Assembly (NCBI GenBank): GCA_016165875.1
Contig: JABBOT010000002.1
Span: forward strand, 18,306,120 to 18,370,119
From: Acanthopleura granulata
Lineage: Eukaryota > Mollusca > Polyplacophora > Chitonida > Chitonidae
Direction of reading: 5' to 3'
DNA: 64,000 nucleotides
The notes beneath the pieces were generated by a model. The model saw only the letters and a program-made list of their open reading frames with translations, did no database searches and was not told the origin of the DNA. The translations under genes and the position numbers were made by a program. Shown here piece after piece: positions 35,930 to 48,215 of the stretch. Each line of letters starts with the position of its first letter. Position 1 is the first letter of the stretch.

Positions 35930-38103
35930 TGCTTTTCCGTGTTCTGCCCACTCTTATCTTTATACTCTGCAAAACACACAAACAACTAAACGTCAAAGAC
36001 ATGCCAGTAATTCATGAATTCTATATGACTGTTTGCGATTCGAACAAACCTGACTGAATAAAAGTTTTTGTTAGCGTTGACTGGTACAAGACAGTGGATT
36101 GAAATGTCGGATGGTTAAGGCGACTGTACTATAATTTAGTCTGTAGATTGTATGACACACTTGACAAGGATTTATGTTTCGATGATCCTCGAGATACAGA
36201 ATCGGTCGTATATAATAACCGTGCGCCACTCGAGATCGCAAACGCCTCGCTGATAAACAGTCCGAGACGACAAACACTTTGCACAAAATAATTTCCTGTC
36301 TTTTCCCATGCCTCATCGATTTCACATCAGTGTTTGTGGGATGCGAAGCCGAGATATCTAAGGAAGAATACCATCTGTCAGGCAGGCACCCGAGACAGCC
36401 AAGCAGACCACAGACGGGTTCAGACTCGTGTGTATGCATACAAAGACAAAATATAGATACATCATTGTAGTACAATTATAAATGATGAAATGACATGCAT
36501 AACGCACAAAAGCACTGACGACAAACGCAAGCACAAGCCAACAAAAGTACGACTAATTTGGAAGGATTGTCAATATGCAAAATCAGGTGACACATGTGAA
36601 AACTTAGTCCTTGTCGCAAAGTGAGCAAATGTTAAATTTGAAGAGATTTAATTAAACATAAGGACAGTACTTCAATTGATTGCATTGAGTTTATCACGCT
36701 CGGTTCGCTACATCGCTACATAGGGGACAGTTTTGTAACATTATCCCTTTTTCTTTAACGCATAAGTCTCATTTTTGTTAGCTTTGAGCTCATTGAAATA
36801 CGGGGCAAATCTCTACGACATGAAGGCAGACAGTTACCCAGTCGATTCCAATGGACTTTGGAACCTTTCCGTGACATGAAAAGTCACTTTCCCAAACAGT
36901 TACCTTTAATAAAAATGAAGATGTAGATTCAGGAAGCGAAGTGGTTTCTGGAGGAAGTCCTTCGCTCTCCAACAATGAGGCGGCCAGCAAACTTGCAGTA
37001 TTGTACACGTCTTGCTTGTAATGGCTGTTTAATGGCTGGGTTCCAAGCTTGATTGGTATTGATTAGACACTGGACCTCAATACCACTTCAAGACGACTAA
37101 CCAGTCCAACAGAAGCCGGGGGCGCTATTAACCGCTAACATTGGGCTGACGTGACAGTTATTTCTGTAGAGGCTATAAGAGTGGACCGCAGTGACCACTG
37201 GAGACGATTATCTTGTTAATGAAACACTGCCTTGATTGTGCTATGTTCAGATGAAGTCATTTACTTAAATGCACCAGGACTGATGTTTGAAGTTCCTGGT
37301 ACCGACAGGTAGTATGAAGAAATGGGTTTACGATTAAATAAGCGATTCTGTTAGAAGAGGAAATTTGTGAACATAAAATTTTTTACTGGACATAGTCATA
37401 GTCATATACACTGGACCAAGACATACACAAGAGCCTATAAGGATCTTGCCTCATGACTGTTCTTGCCAGCAGACAATTCAACATTCTTCCGACGAGACTC
37501 TAAGATGCATACGCTTGGACAAATTATGTACAATGGACGTAGACTAGCTAGCATATCTGGCATTTGTTCTAAAGCTACACATTGGACCGAGATCTCTTCA
37601 TTACAGCCAGGTTTGCACATTAAATGGATGAATATGGCTTAACGACACGTTGCCAGTATCTAAGCCATTTGGTGACGAGCTTATGCAATGACCTTTACCC
37701 GGCATATTGCCTATATTCCTATACAATGGACCTAGACATATGCATTTGATCTGATTCTGTGCATTAGTCAGATCTATACAAGTGACCTATACTGTGTAAC
37801 AAGGCGTATTAGAAGGTAAGTCTCCAAGCTAGTCGTTGCGGTAATTCGATGGGTCTGATTTAAGATGGGTTAAATCAAACGAAGCCACAAAATAGTATGG
37901 CATAAGAGGAAAGCCTGATTTGGTTATTTCCGCTGAAAATCAATGGAAATCAGCTAATCCCATCAGTACCGAGAAGAAACTAAAATACCAGTGGAAAGCG
38001 CCGATGAATAAAACACTATAACATTTGTGAAAAAGAAATGTAAACAAGAGTTACTTCCCTGGAAGTGGTGGTCCGTAAATGTGGTATCAAGACCTGTTGT
38101 TCC
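35930..38103. other. No supported gene
   Basis: About 2.2 kb upstream of the GPCR. A minus-strand frame of 134 codons (36071-36475) shows no domain. A minus-strand segment at 36790-37008 ends in a plausible splice donor but has no in-frame ATG, so I do not annotate it as the missing GPCR first exon. Confidence 0.4.
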
Positions 38104-38138
38104 AAAAGGACCCCTTGCAACTAGATGAGAAATGGTCC
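38104..38138 (+). repeat. Left terminal inverted repeat
   Basis: 35-bp arm of the 917-bp element. It differs from the right arm at three positions. Confidence 0.75.
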
Positions 38139-38985
38139 TTTTTTCAACTCAGGCCGATTTCCCACTTGTTTACAGTGACAGATCTACTGATGAGTGACTC
38201 AAAGGCTTGTCCGTTATGCGATTGAAGCTGTTACATAACAGGTCTTGACGCGCAAAAGGCCAGCAATAAGGAGGTATTCGCTACCAACCATGATCGTCCA
38301 CCGTGTCTTTTATACACAATAATTTGTGCGCTAATATCTCTTCCAGTCAAACCAACGAGAAGCTGGATTTAAAATAAGTTTTTCGTAGGCATTTCATGAA
38401 TATATATGACTGGGACTTTGTCGGGCATTGCCTCACAATGTAACTTTTCGATACGCTGACATCTAACACGTGGCGCGTTGTAACGGACTGAAAAGGTGGA
38501 CACTACTTATATATTCCTGGCTGCATTGGCCTTTCATTGGATGTATATACCATAAATTATCTCTGCATGATTATTAAAGATGCAACACATATAATATGGC
38601 GCTTCACAAAATGTAGATAAGTAAGATCTGTCTCTCTCCAGATTTAACCATTTTCTCCTTGACTAATGTTACTAAATAAAGTATACGCAGATATAGGAAT
38701 CGAACTCAAAAGCACTAGTTATATCCGAATTTCTTAGCTGCACGAGTTACCGCTGTACTATGTGGAAGGATAATCCAGAACCACCATTTAGGTGAATACT
38801 CAGTTTCAATGGCCGTAGAAAATATTTCTTTTTTTTTTCTTCGTTTTACAAATATATGATTGCGTGAAAAGTATGAATAACACCACTCCAATATTTCACA
38901 GACATGTTGAATAGTAATTGTAGGCCTACTTCAGACTGAATGATATTTAAAGTCACAAATTACACATCGCTCCTGCAACACCAGG

Positions 38986-39020
38986 GGACGATTTCCCATC
39001 CAGTTGCAAGGGGTCCTTTT
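38986..39020 (-). repeat. Right terminal inverted repeat
   Basis: Reverse complement of the left arm. It ends GCAAGGGGTCCTTTT on the plus strand. Confidence 0.75.
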
Positions 39021-41047
39021 ACAATTAAAGATTTTTCTTAAACCTTTCTCTTTTGTTAAACTTTAAAACTCAGTAGAACAGAAAACAAAATGTTCAGCTT
39101 TAATGAACTCGTAGTCTTGAATTTTTAAAGAAGATATATGCAAATATACTGGAGATTCTTATGTCTGTGAAGGCATCATTTGAATGTATATGATACAAGT
39201 TTACGAAGGTTGTCTGTGATTGCCTGGGTATTTGAACATATATACCGTTGGCAAAATGTAAAATCTAGAAATCTCCAAAACAGCCTTCTTCATCAAAAGA
39301 ACAGTGAAGGTGAAAGACAAAATATTTAAAGGGAAACTGGTCTTCATGCTAAGTATACCTTTAAACGCCAAAATCAAACATTATAGGCGACTACAGGATG
39401 GACTTGCCCTGATACAGGATTCCGGATTCTACAACTGGATTGCCTGGTGTTTCCATGTTTTACTTTCTCTTAATTAATGTTTTGCCTGCTGACTTCCCCA
39501 AAGCAAAGCTTATATTATGTAAATAACTGAATAACTAGGAAGTCTACTCACACATTCGATACAGACAACATAACCTGTAGTGCATTCACATAGATGAACC
39601 ATAATGTAACGATTTCCGTGTCGTGGTTTTATGCCCGGATGTTTGTAAGACACTCGATGAATTCCAGGGGACCTAGCCTTCTATCCAACTATCTAATTGT
39701 GTTTTAAGGAAAATATTTGTTTTTGTTCTTTTTATATATACTAAGAAACTCTATAATCAGATAAAGAAATATCTAAAAAGTCAACAATGGCACCAGTACA
39801 TATAGAAGTTAAAACCCACCTTAATGATTATAGTCAAAATACTGTAGTTCCTAAAGTATTAACCTGAAAAAAAACAAAGCACTGATATGGTCTCGATATA
39901 CATGCACAGCTAAATACTGAAAGCATATACATCCAGTTAAAAGCGCCGAAGTGTAACTCTAATGTCCCAAAGCATCTGTGAATGAAACAATGCGATATAA
40001 AAGGTTCCCATGCACACGGACATAGTTACTTTAAACTTTCTCGGAGTTACCTTGACTGCAGCACCACTTCTTTGCAATGCACAGGTATACAAATCTCACA
40101 CTAACCTTCTCATCCCCAAAGCGTGATGTAAACACAGAAAACCACGCACCTTTCCCTGACTTTAAAAGTTGCAATGTGTTATAACCGAGATCAATACAGG
40201 TGTCTAAATGAACCTGTATAGTGTTGATGGTTTGTCGCCTGCCGTGAATAAACAGCTGATTAAGAGTGTCCCCACGGGGCGCCGTTTACAGCATCTGTGT
40301 ATAAATGAACACGTGTATCTGCTGTTACTTCCAATCGATGATACCAAAGCTTATGCTCACTTGCACATATACACTCGACAATGTATCTCGTGTGATGGCA
40401 GGCTGCTTTCAACAGACCAGAAAGACTGATTACGAGCTATTGGTCACGACTTGTGATATTACCTCAGCAAGCCGTTGATTAAACTTACTAAGCTCGAAGC
40501 TTGTTCTGGAATTGATTTTGTTGTTTTCAAGAACAAAGCAGATTTACCAACTCAGAATGTTCACATATTATTCTGTAATGACTCGCCGAAATCTTGCCAC
40601 GGATGAAACCGTAAAGCAAACAAAGGCCTGGGATGGAAACACTGCGTTGTCATTAGAATCTGTCACACAACAACCTGTTTACCGTTAGTCACGTTACAGA
40701 GAATAAACCAACTCGAATATGTTTTGTTTTCTTGTCCGCCAGATATGGCTCATTATTCTCCTGTACATTGTTACTGTATTGTTTACCTTGTATTCTTCGG
40801 TCGCAACTTAAAACGAACGAATTAAAAATTATAATTTTAGGCTACAAGCGGAAGCAAAAAATGACTTTGTCTTAGCTGCCTGACTCAGATCATCACCTCC
40901 GGTATCGATGTAATAAGCATGTCGTGTAATTGATACGCGAAGGTGAAAATATACCTCTTTCGTCAAACCGCAAGACTAGGACAAAACTGTAAATCAAAAT
41001 CCCGTTATTAAGGATATACCGTTGAGATTTCTATTTGATCATCCATC
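39021..41047. other. No supported gene
   Basis: AT-rich DNA with only short chance frames, such as 40208-40429 (+). No repeats with partners in the window were noticed. Confidence 0.45.
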
Positions 41048-41082
<35 letters not shown>

Positions 41083-41255
41083 TTGATGTTTCAAGAATAC
41101 GGGGAGTCCTGTGAATACCCACAGGTTTTTGGCAGACATTCCCACGTACGACTGGAGAGGAAGCCAGCGTGAGACTCAAACTCACACCGACCTCATTGGT
41201 GAAAAAGACGCTCGTGGGCCAGTGTTCTGTGTTATCACGCTAACTGCACTACCTT
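41048..41255 (-). mobile_element. SINE-1 copy with TTTA repeat, internally deleted
   Basis: Minus-strand copy. (TTTA)n at 41048-41085, a shortened tail (TTTCAAGAATACGG), then TTGGCAGACATTCCCACGTA, CGACTGGAGAGGAAGCCAGC, the ACTCAAACTCACA stretch (B-box region) and TTATCACGCTAACTGCACTA (A-box region). The ATGGTGGGAGGAAACC section is missing. Confidence 0.8.
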
Positions 41256-41295
41256 TTGTGTTGTAGTTTACCTTTTACTTTCCTCCATCCGTAAC

Positions 41296-41535
41296 GTAAA
41301 TGCTTCGGTAGCCTCGTGGTTAAAGCTGCCTCGAGGCCGGGAGGTGCGGGATCAATCCTTAGTAGGGTCATGCCAAAGACTTTAAAAAATGACACTTGTT
41401 GCGTCCCTCGCTTGGTGCTCAGCACTGAGACATTAGAACGAGAAAAGAGGCCTGGTCGACCCGGTGTCGGTATCATGTGAGTGTTTTTTGCACAGTATAT
41501 ATGCAAACGTTGTTGAATACGACGTAAAACCTAAG
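41296..41535 (+). mobile_element. SINE-2 copy, near full length
   Basis: The most complete copy of SINE-2. The tRNA-like head GCCTCGTGGTTAAAGC (A-box-like) and GCGGGATCAATCC (B-box-like) are followed by GGTCATGCCAAAGACTTTAA, ACTTGTTGCGTCCCTCGCTT and TTAGAACGAGAAAAGAGGCC. The tail TTGAATACGACGTAAAAC (41513-41530) resembles the SINE-1 tail. It lies directly beside a SINE-1 copy of the opposite orientation. Confidence 0.8.
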
Positions 41536-44500
41536 CATACATAATATGTTATGATTTCCTTCTTCCCGTTATTTCTTTAGTTTGATTCAAGTCTTTGTTT
41601 TCTCGCGGCCTGGGGAGAAATTATAATATTTATCCACATACCACCGACAAAAAACTAAACACTGGTAACCAAATCCGACATTTTAGTTTTAACATGTTAT
41701 TTATTTTCTTTTTTTCTTTGGTAGCTTGTATTATATGCCGTTTTTTGGAAGCCGGTCTTGTGATTATTGACCTGGAACGCCCATTTGGTTGACGCTGTAA
41801 ATGCCATGCCTATGCTCAGTCACAACCCAAAAACTAAATATCTCGGGACATTGAAATAAGCAAAATATAATGCTTGAGTAAGGCTGTCATAATATGCGTT
41901 TTGTCACTTGCGTTTATAGTGAATCAGCGCTTCATTGTGAACACATGTTGCGTTCAAATAAGTTATACTGTAGGGTGGTGTGGTGGAGAAAATAACCCTG
42001 TCCATATGGTGACGATCGCAACTAAACCAAACTAACATCTGAACAAAGGCAATAAGATATAAGCCTTCAAATCTGGACAAATTTATTCTAAGACAAGGCC
42101 AATGGCGGCATAATCCACATATACTTATCCTTTCCGAGAAGGCCCCAAAACCATTCCGAACATGTTTTTTTGACAATAGTCAATGCGGTTAGAAAAGCCC
42201 GAGTGCAGATGTGGAATTATTCAAACCTTTCGGGACATTTTCCAGGGCTTAATTCCACAGTCATTACGCTTACCGTATTTTTCAGCTATTGTTTTCCCCA
42301 GGTATCTTTCTTGTCGTGTGTCTTTTTACTTTGGTCCAAAGGAGAATCTTTATGTGGCGTTCAGTCGAAAATGACTGAAGCACATAGCTATCATAAGCAA
42401 TCGCCAAATAATACAAATCAAGGGGTGACAACTCCATGTACAATACAATACACAATCTGGAAAATTGCTTCCCCTGGAGAGTAGCTTTGTGGTTAACACC
42501 TAAACATGACATATGTGCCTTCGACCCCATAAAAGTTCTTTGTTTGACTTTTATTACAGCAGAGGATCCTCCGACGTACGCGTATTGATTTACAGTACAT
42601 TGTTATCGTGAGTCGCTTAATACTATTACAATGATGAAATCATCCGTTGTGTCAGATTGATTACAAACTCAATGTTTTATCACAACTCGAGAATTTTGCT
42701 TTCAGTTAACACTGCAAGGTCACTGGAGAAAATATTAAATTAGTTACATCTATCTTCCATCTTACACATAAAGAATAAATAAGGAATCAGGACCGTAATA
42801 TGAAGATGATATTGACTTATTAGTTACAGAACGTACACATGCAATTTTGCCTCCAGCTATATGCATGCAGATGTTACCATGGCAAAGTGCAATGGGTTTG
42901 GGTTTTAAATATTTAATGAAATTCACAGACGACAACAGACCGTCTAAAACAACACGACAGAACAAACCAATCAAACGCAAATATCACACAGTGGTTATTG
43001 CTAAGACTTCAAGTCATGGAGTTCTTCTAAGACCAAATATCAGATTGCTTTACTAGTGGTCATGTGGTACATGGTAGACAAGTCATCAACAAGAGTATGT
43101 CGTTATATCTTTAAATCTGCAATGTATCTGTACCATTGATTCCTTTAGGGTTGAAAGCAGATCATGAATTTCTTTCTTGTTCATAAACTGGAGACCAGTT
43201 ATGTTCTGCTGAGATCAACGGAAAGAATGGAAAAGAAATGTCACTCAACGCGGTTAATAATTGTTAGAATGATTATCCGCCAGTTGTGTGAAAGGATGTT
43301 TTTCTTAAAGCCCTCTTGATTGGAGGTGATTATTTTTAACTATTTGTCATTTAGTTGAGAGAAGGTGAAGGTGTAAATTATAGCCAAAACCTGCACATTT
43401 TCCACGGACCATCCGCTCAATGGTGTATTAAGCCACGTTTCAGTTCTAACACCAGTCTCATCTGAGTAGAACTTTCGTCTAGACTACAGCTGTTACACCT
43501 GCAGCTGCAAGAGACAACACCATTAACATATCCATGTGACGACGTTCTCTTTTGTGGCGATTTTCACATCAACTTTTGGATGAATGCCACTAAAAACTGA
43601 CGAGAGAAATTCGTCTTCGCACAAAGCAGTTTCTATTGACAATTTAGGTGTTTTTTACTCCTAAAGAACTAGATTGTTCCCGCCCAAAATGGGCGTTCCG
43701 GGTCAATAATCGCGCGACCATTTTCAAGCACGACAAAAACACAATCCCCCGAAGAACTTAGAAAATATATAAATATAAAATTAGAAGGGATTCATAGGAA
43801 TAGAAGCAATCAACCGATGAAGAAAAGATGTAATTCTAGGCGGATGAATGAAATCACTAACGAAATCGTGTGCCATTCTAGTATATGTGGTGTTGATAAT
43901 CAACTATGTATTACAGCTGTGCGTTGATTGCAACTGTCTATATATCCAGGGTGGGGGTAACACTCAACATACGGCCCTATCCCTTAGTTACGCGGAACAC
44001 ACAATTATAAAGCAGAGATTCTGAACACTCTGTCCGTATTTACCAAAAAGAGAGGAGTACTGATTCAAATGTATTGAAATTTATTTATTTATTTAATTAA
44101 TTTTATTTACTTAAAATTCAAAACCCCGATTCAAATAATCACAGCATAGTCATTTCCACCTAGGGATGACACAGCCTTACCCAAAACTGATTTTAAATAT
44201 CAAAGCAATTGATTGAAAAGAGAGATCTCCAGCTTTGCCTTGTGCCAGGCAAGCCAGATTAACACCAATGCATAGCTACCTGAAAACTGCAACAACTGTC
44301 AACCACCTCAGACCTTCCTCTTGTGGTATTGACGACGCAAGAAACGTTATACTAGTACTACATGTATGTATTAAAGCAAGAATCATCGAAATAGTGTATG
44401 ATTCCGTGGAAAACAAACCCAGTCAAATGGGTAGCTGTAGAGAGACCAGTGAGATATGATAAGTTTCAATTAACATTCTGCTTAGGTCATGGTGCTTGAC

Positions 44501-45227
44501 CTGAGTGATTGAACTTGGGGATTGGGGGGTAGGGGCGTTAGTTTTGAAACATTCACTTGAAGTGTAACAGCAAGACCCCAAAAGATGTAAACTACTAAGT
44601 TACGAAATTTGAAAATTTGCCAATTATCACAATGTCGTCCCTGCTCTGATTCTACTCTTTATGCTGCATGTAGTATTTTAGGCCCATGATGCACCACTTG
44701 ATAGCTGATATGCATGAATTTGTTGCCTCAGTCTAGCGTCATGGAAAATTTTAATTCATTCCATTAACCTGACACAATGAATTTAATAAATCTGACACCC
44801 AGGTTGTTAACACAATTATAAATACATATCATACAGAGAATTTGTAGATTGCCCAGGTTTCATATCGGTCTTTGTTTATTTTCTCACGCTCTGCTGGCGG
44901 ATTGTGCGTTTTTATACTAGTTGAAGACCACATGTCTTGCAGCACTCTGGTGTACATATCTGTATGTCGAAAGTTGAGAATAGCGTGAAAGAACATTCAA
45001 GTAAACAACGAATCATAATGAATTTCTCACTGAGTCAACTTGACAAGATCGGACAAAGTATAAGGCACTCTAAACGACATATAACATCCCTATTGTTTTA
45101 TTATAAATCGCACATCTGATGAAAACAATAACATCAGACTAAGGGCACATGTCTCCTGGTCGCCACTGCTCGCCTGCCATTTGCACCATTTCGTGTTGCA
45201 CGAGGTCAATTCTATGATCCCTAATCG
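41536..45227. other. No supported gene
   Basis: Only block X copy 3 (43685-43830) and an ATTT-rich patch near 44080-44105 are recognised. The overlapping plus-strand frames at 42170-42484 have no defendable features. Confidence 0.45.
43685..43830 (+). repeat. Dispersed block X, copy 3
   Basis: AAAATGGGCGTTCCGGGTCA, AATAATCGCGCGACCATTTT and CACGACAAAAACACAATCC parallel copies 1 and 2. The match to copy 2 continues through AGAACTTAGAAAATATA and ATTCATAGG..AGAAGCAATCAAC. Confidence 0.55.
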
Positions 45228-45500
45228 ACCAGCTGATGGAACAAATACTACTGATCGGTACAAACAGAGCACGTGGGGACCAAGTAATTGGGCGTTAGCA
45301 GCCCCTGGATGTAATTCTGGTTGGTGGTGGTCAGTAGCAGGGACATTTACCCGTGATTAGTGAAATAGAGAATTCCGTCAATGGATTTTTCATTTTCTCA
45401 CTTGGGACTCCAGTAACTCAATCGTTTCTGTTTGATGGCCGGAGGAAAAATGGCCACAGAGCAAGCAGAAGCACAAGCAAAATTGATACACGGTAACTTG
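45228..45500 (+). repeat. Dispersed block Y, copy 1
   Basis: Longest of three copies of a block marked by ACTGATCGGTACAAACAGAG, ATGTAATTCTGGTTGGTGGT, AGTAGCAGGGACATT and TTGATACACGGTAACTTG. The others are at 48000-48215 and 55250-55400, all plus-strand. Confidence 0.6.
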
Positions 45501-46464
45501 GTGAGAAGATAGAGACGCCAGCGATAACCTGTCACTGTATACACAAGTGCGATAACACGAGGCAGAAGCACATGTATTTTCTCTTACGAATATCGTTACA
45601 CAACAGAAGTCTATAGGCTAAAATAAATCCTTGAAAATCCTTTTGGCATGTTTCCCTTTGACAAATGGCCTTTCTGGGCAGAACTTTAAACCACATCACA
45701 AATATCTTTTTCCAGACGTCTGAGACTGTAGGCACAATGCCTTTTGCACCGAACTCGGGAAGTCGTGATAGGTTAGAGAGCGCATACTCATGGGTATATA
45801 ATTAAATCATACAACGTTACTATCGACCGATAATAGACAGTGAGATGGCCGAACATTGATGTCCGACCTTGATATGCATTGAATAATGTTTCCACCTGCT
45901 TTCTCAGGGATATGTTTGTCTCTCTTAGAGAAAGTTTGGCGTACAACAAGACATCTTGGAACGAAGGCACTATGGGGGCAGTCATCTTGAACACTAGTGA
46001 TAATTTGTCAAATTGAAAAACAAAAAATCAGTACGTTCAAAATTAATCCTGCTTCCGTGATTTGGCCATCTTATTGTCCTTCCACAAGGAAAATGTTTTA
46101 CATAGATTTGAAAATAAGACCGAGCCCACTTTTGGTTGTAAGATGGCCACTCAATACACACGAGTTTAGATTCGGCCATTCTCTATGCAAACATGAAGAT
46201 AGGTGAAGTGGGTTACTATTGCTTATGTTGTGTGATATACTGCACAGCAATGCACAGTTGGCAGGGAAAATTCTTGAAGGCAGGCACAAATGACAAGCTA
46301 TCCCTTCCGTTTTACTCCGGTTAATAGTGGCCTGGAGGCCCTCTGTTAAGACTTGATCGCGAGACTGAGTTGATACGGCCAATTGATGTCTGATTTTGTC
46401 CAGCCCTGAGACAAATAATACCAGTTCGCTTCTCTTTAGTCAGGTATCTTGTTGTCTTACTGTG

Positions 46465-46560
46465 AGAGACCCACATGAGTGACGCGACTAGCGGTAGACA
46501 CACGTTCTCTGACACAGAACCATTACTGCCACCGACACCCATAAATTCTTCCTCTCCACC
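46465..46560 (-). repeat. Duplicated block Z, copy 1 (possible decayed exon)
   Basis: On the minus strand it reads GAAGAATTTATGGGTGTCGG, then an AGTAATGG word and a GTGTCTACCGCTAGT word. The frame through it gives EEFMGVGGSNG. A copy at 61795-61880 reads EEFIGVGESNG. Both have an AG just before GAAGAA, as a splice acceptor would. A length difference of about 14 bases after SNG breaks the shared frame, so at least one copy is not an intact exon. Confidence 0.35.
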
Positions 46561-47384
46561 GAACCGTAACTGGTGTAATTTAGAAAGACTGGAATAATGG
46601 TTTGTGACCTCGCCAGATACAGGGCCTTACTTATAGAACTGGACAGCACAGACCAAAACTGATAAATAATGTGTGGAAGAAATTTTACGTACGAAGAACA
46701 AATCCACCAAACACGCATAGGTCACACGATATTATCCCTTATATGGAAACATTACTGTCCCTCTGCACTCCAGTTTTAGTGCAAGAAGTGGTCTAAATGT
46801 AAACGTTAATGAATTTAACCAGCCTCATACACATGGCTGTAAAATACAGAAGGCATAAACGCCCCAAATGCGGCAGGTCTCGCGAAGAGGCTTTTCATCC
46901 CGGTGTATTCAAAGTTTAAAAGTCTGTTGGTTTGGTAATAACCTTATAGTTTGTTTCTTGTGACTTGAGATGTTTCCCTAATTTTTGAAACTAACGTACA
47001 TTATGGACATAATCCTACGTTATTATATGACATAAATAATAACTAAGCTCTTAATTTTACATTTTGGCCGTCCATATGGTAGATATAAGTTAACGTAAAC
47101 ATTCTCCCATCAGTTTTTGAAATCTTCTCAATTGATTCTTGTTATTCATGCCTTTACTTCAAAATTATTTATCTCATGACTTGAGAGCCATTTCAGCAAG
47201 AAATTCTGTTTGTTTGTATTGGCTGGGCTAAAGATACAGCATTGCAGCACGAAATGACTGACATCTCTACAGCGGATTAAGTAAGGACAATCTGCTTGAA
47301 AACGCGACGTGTGAGAAAATAGAAAAAGCCATGCGAAAGATGTAACATAGGATATTATCCTTACCATTTCTTGTCATTTACAAT

Positions 47385-47530
47385 TTCCTTCTGCTGTGAT
47401 GACTTTATTACGTTCCGTGGGCGCTCAAATTAAGTAGAAGCCCCAGTTACATAACTCTTCCTTTCTTTCTCTAACTCGTTATGGACAGATAATTGAGGAA
47501 GCGTTGCAAATCAAAATCACTCGTAGCTGG
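47385..47530 (+). repeat. Dispersed block W, copy 1
   Basis: Contains TGATGACTTTATTACG, GCGCTCAAATTAAG and CTTCCTTTCTTTCTCTAACT, then GTTATGGACAG and ATAATTGAGGAAGCGTTGCA. Other copies: 49590-49740 (+), 60070-60240 (-) and 62540-62640 (+). The frame after ATGGA is shifted here relative to the other copies. Confidence 0.55.
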
Positions 47531-47999
47531 ATTTCGTGGCTAAGTACATCTCAACGCTTTTCTGCATCGACTCATCATGACTCCAACAACAGGAGAATGC
47601 ACTACCATGGCCACAAATTCAGGTTAAACCGTTCATCATAGTCTTCAGTGGAGACAGGAAGAATAGATACTGAATGTGTAGGCAGCACCATGGGATTGGA
47701 TGAAAACCTAGTCTTTAAATTTCAGGCAAAATCAGCACCCATGGGACATACAACCGATTTTAATCTTACACGAACACCATGTTGCTTACTTTTATGTGTA
47801 GACCTTCGATTTATTTGATTTGTGTTTTCATAATGATAACACACTTATATTTTCTCTGCGATTTATGCTGCCACAATACGAAGTGGATGCAGCGTGTCGC
47901 GGCCTATGCATGAAGTATAAGCGCATGTGTGTAATATTTATACTTGTCGGCAAGTCGCTCCGTTTCGTGTTTAATCAGGCTATTGTTGAAGTTTCAAAT

Positions 48000-48215
48000 A
48001 AAACAGCTGGTGGTATGTCAGCAGCTTCTAGATGTCATTCTGATTGGTGGTGGTAAGTAGCAGGGATATTAAATCGTCATTATTGTCAGTAGAAAATTCC
48101 ACGAATGGATTTTTCCTTTTCCAATTTCTGACATCGGTAACTTAACACCATCAATTGGGTGAACTGAACAATGACAGCAAGTCAAGCACAAGAAAATTTG
48201 ATACACGGTGACTTG
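48000..48215 (+). repeat. Dispersed block Y, copy 2
   Basis: Matches copy 1 through ATGTCATTCTGATTGGTGGT, AAGTAGCAGGGATATT, AATGGATTTTTCCTTTTCC, CAAGTCAAGCACAAG and TTGATACACGGTGACTTG. Confidence 0.6.

Larger units (their letters stand above)
38104..39020. mobile_element. MITE-like element, 917 bp, with 35-bp terminal inverted repeats
   Basis: The left end (38104-38138) begins AAAAGGACCCCTTGCAACT, and the right end (38986-39020) is its inverted copy; the 35-bp arms match at 32 positions. The interior has no long open frame, no transposase motif and no SINE. Size and structure fit a non-autonomous DNA transposon. A target-site duplication could not be recognised, so superfamily is left open. 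Confidence 0.6.

Noticed and set aside
36071..36475. 134-codon minus-strand frame upstream of the GPCR
   Set aside because: No domain, signal peptide or splice context; length is within chance expectation for many frames in 64 kb.
36790..37008. Possible N-terminal exon of the GPCR ending in AAG|GTAACT
   Set aside because: The donor is plausible, but there is no in-frame ATG, signal sequence or similarity to receptor N-termini that I can recognise.
42170..42484. Overlapping plus-strand frames of 104 and 63 codons
   Set aside because: A cysteine/proline-containing peptide was considered, but there is no signal peptide, splice support or family match.
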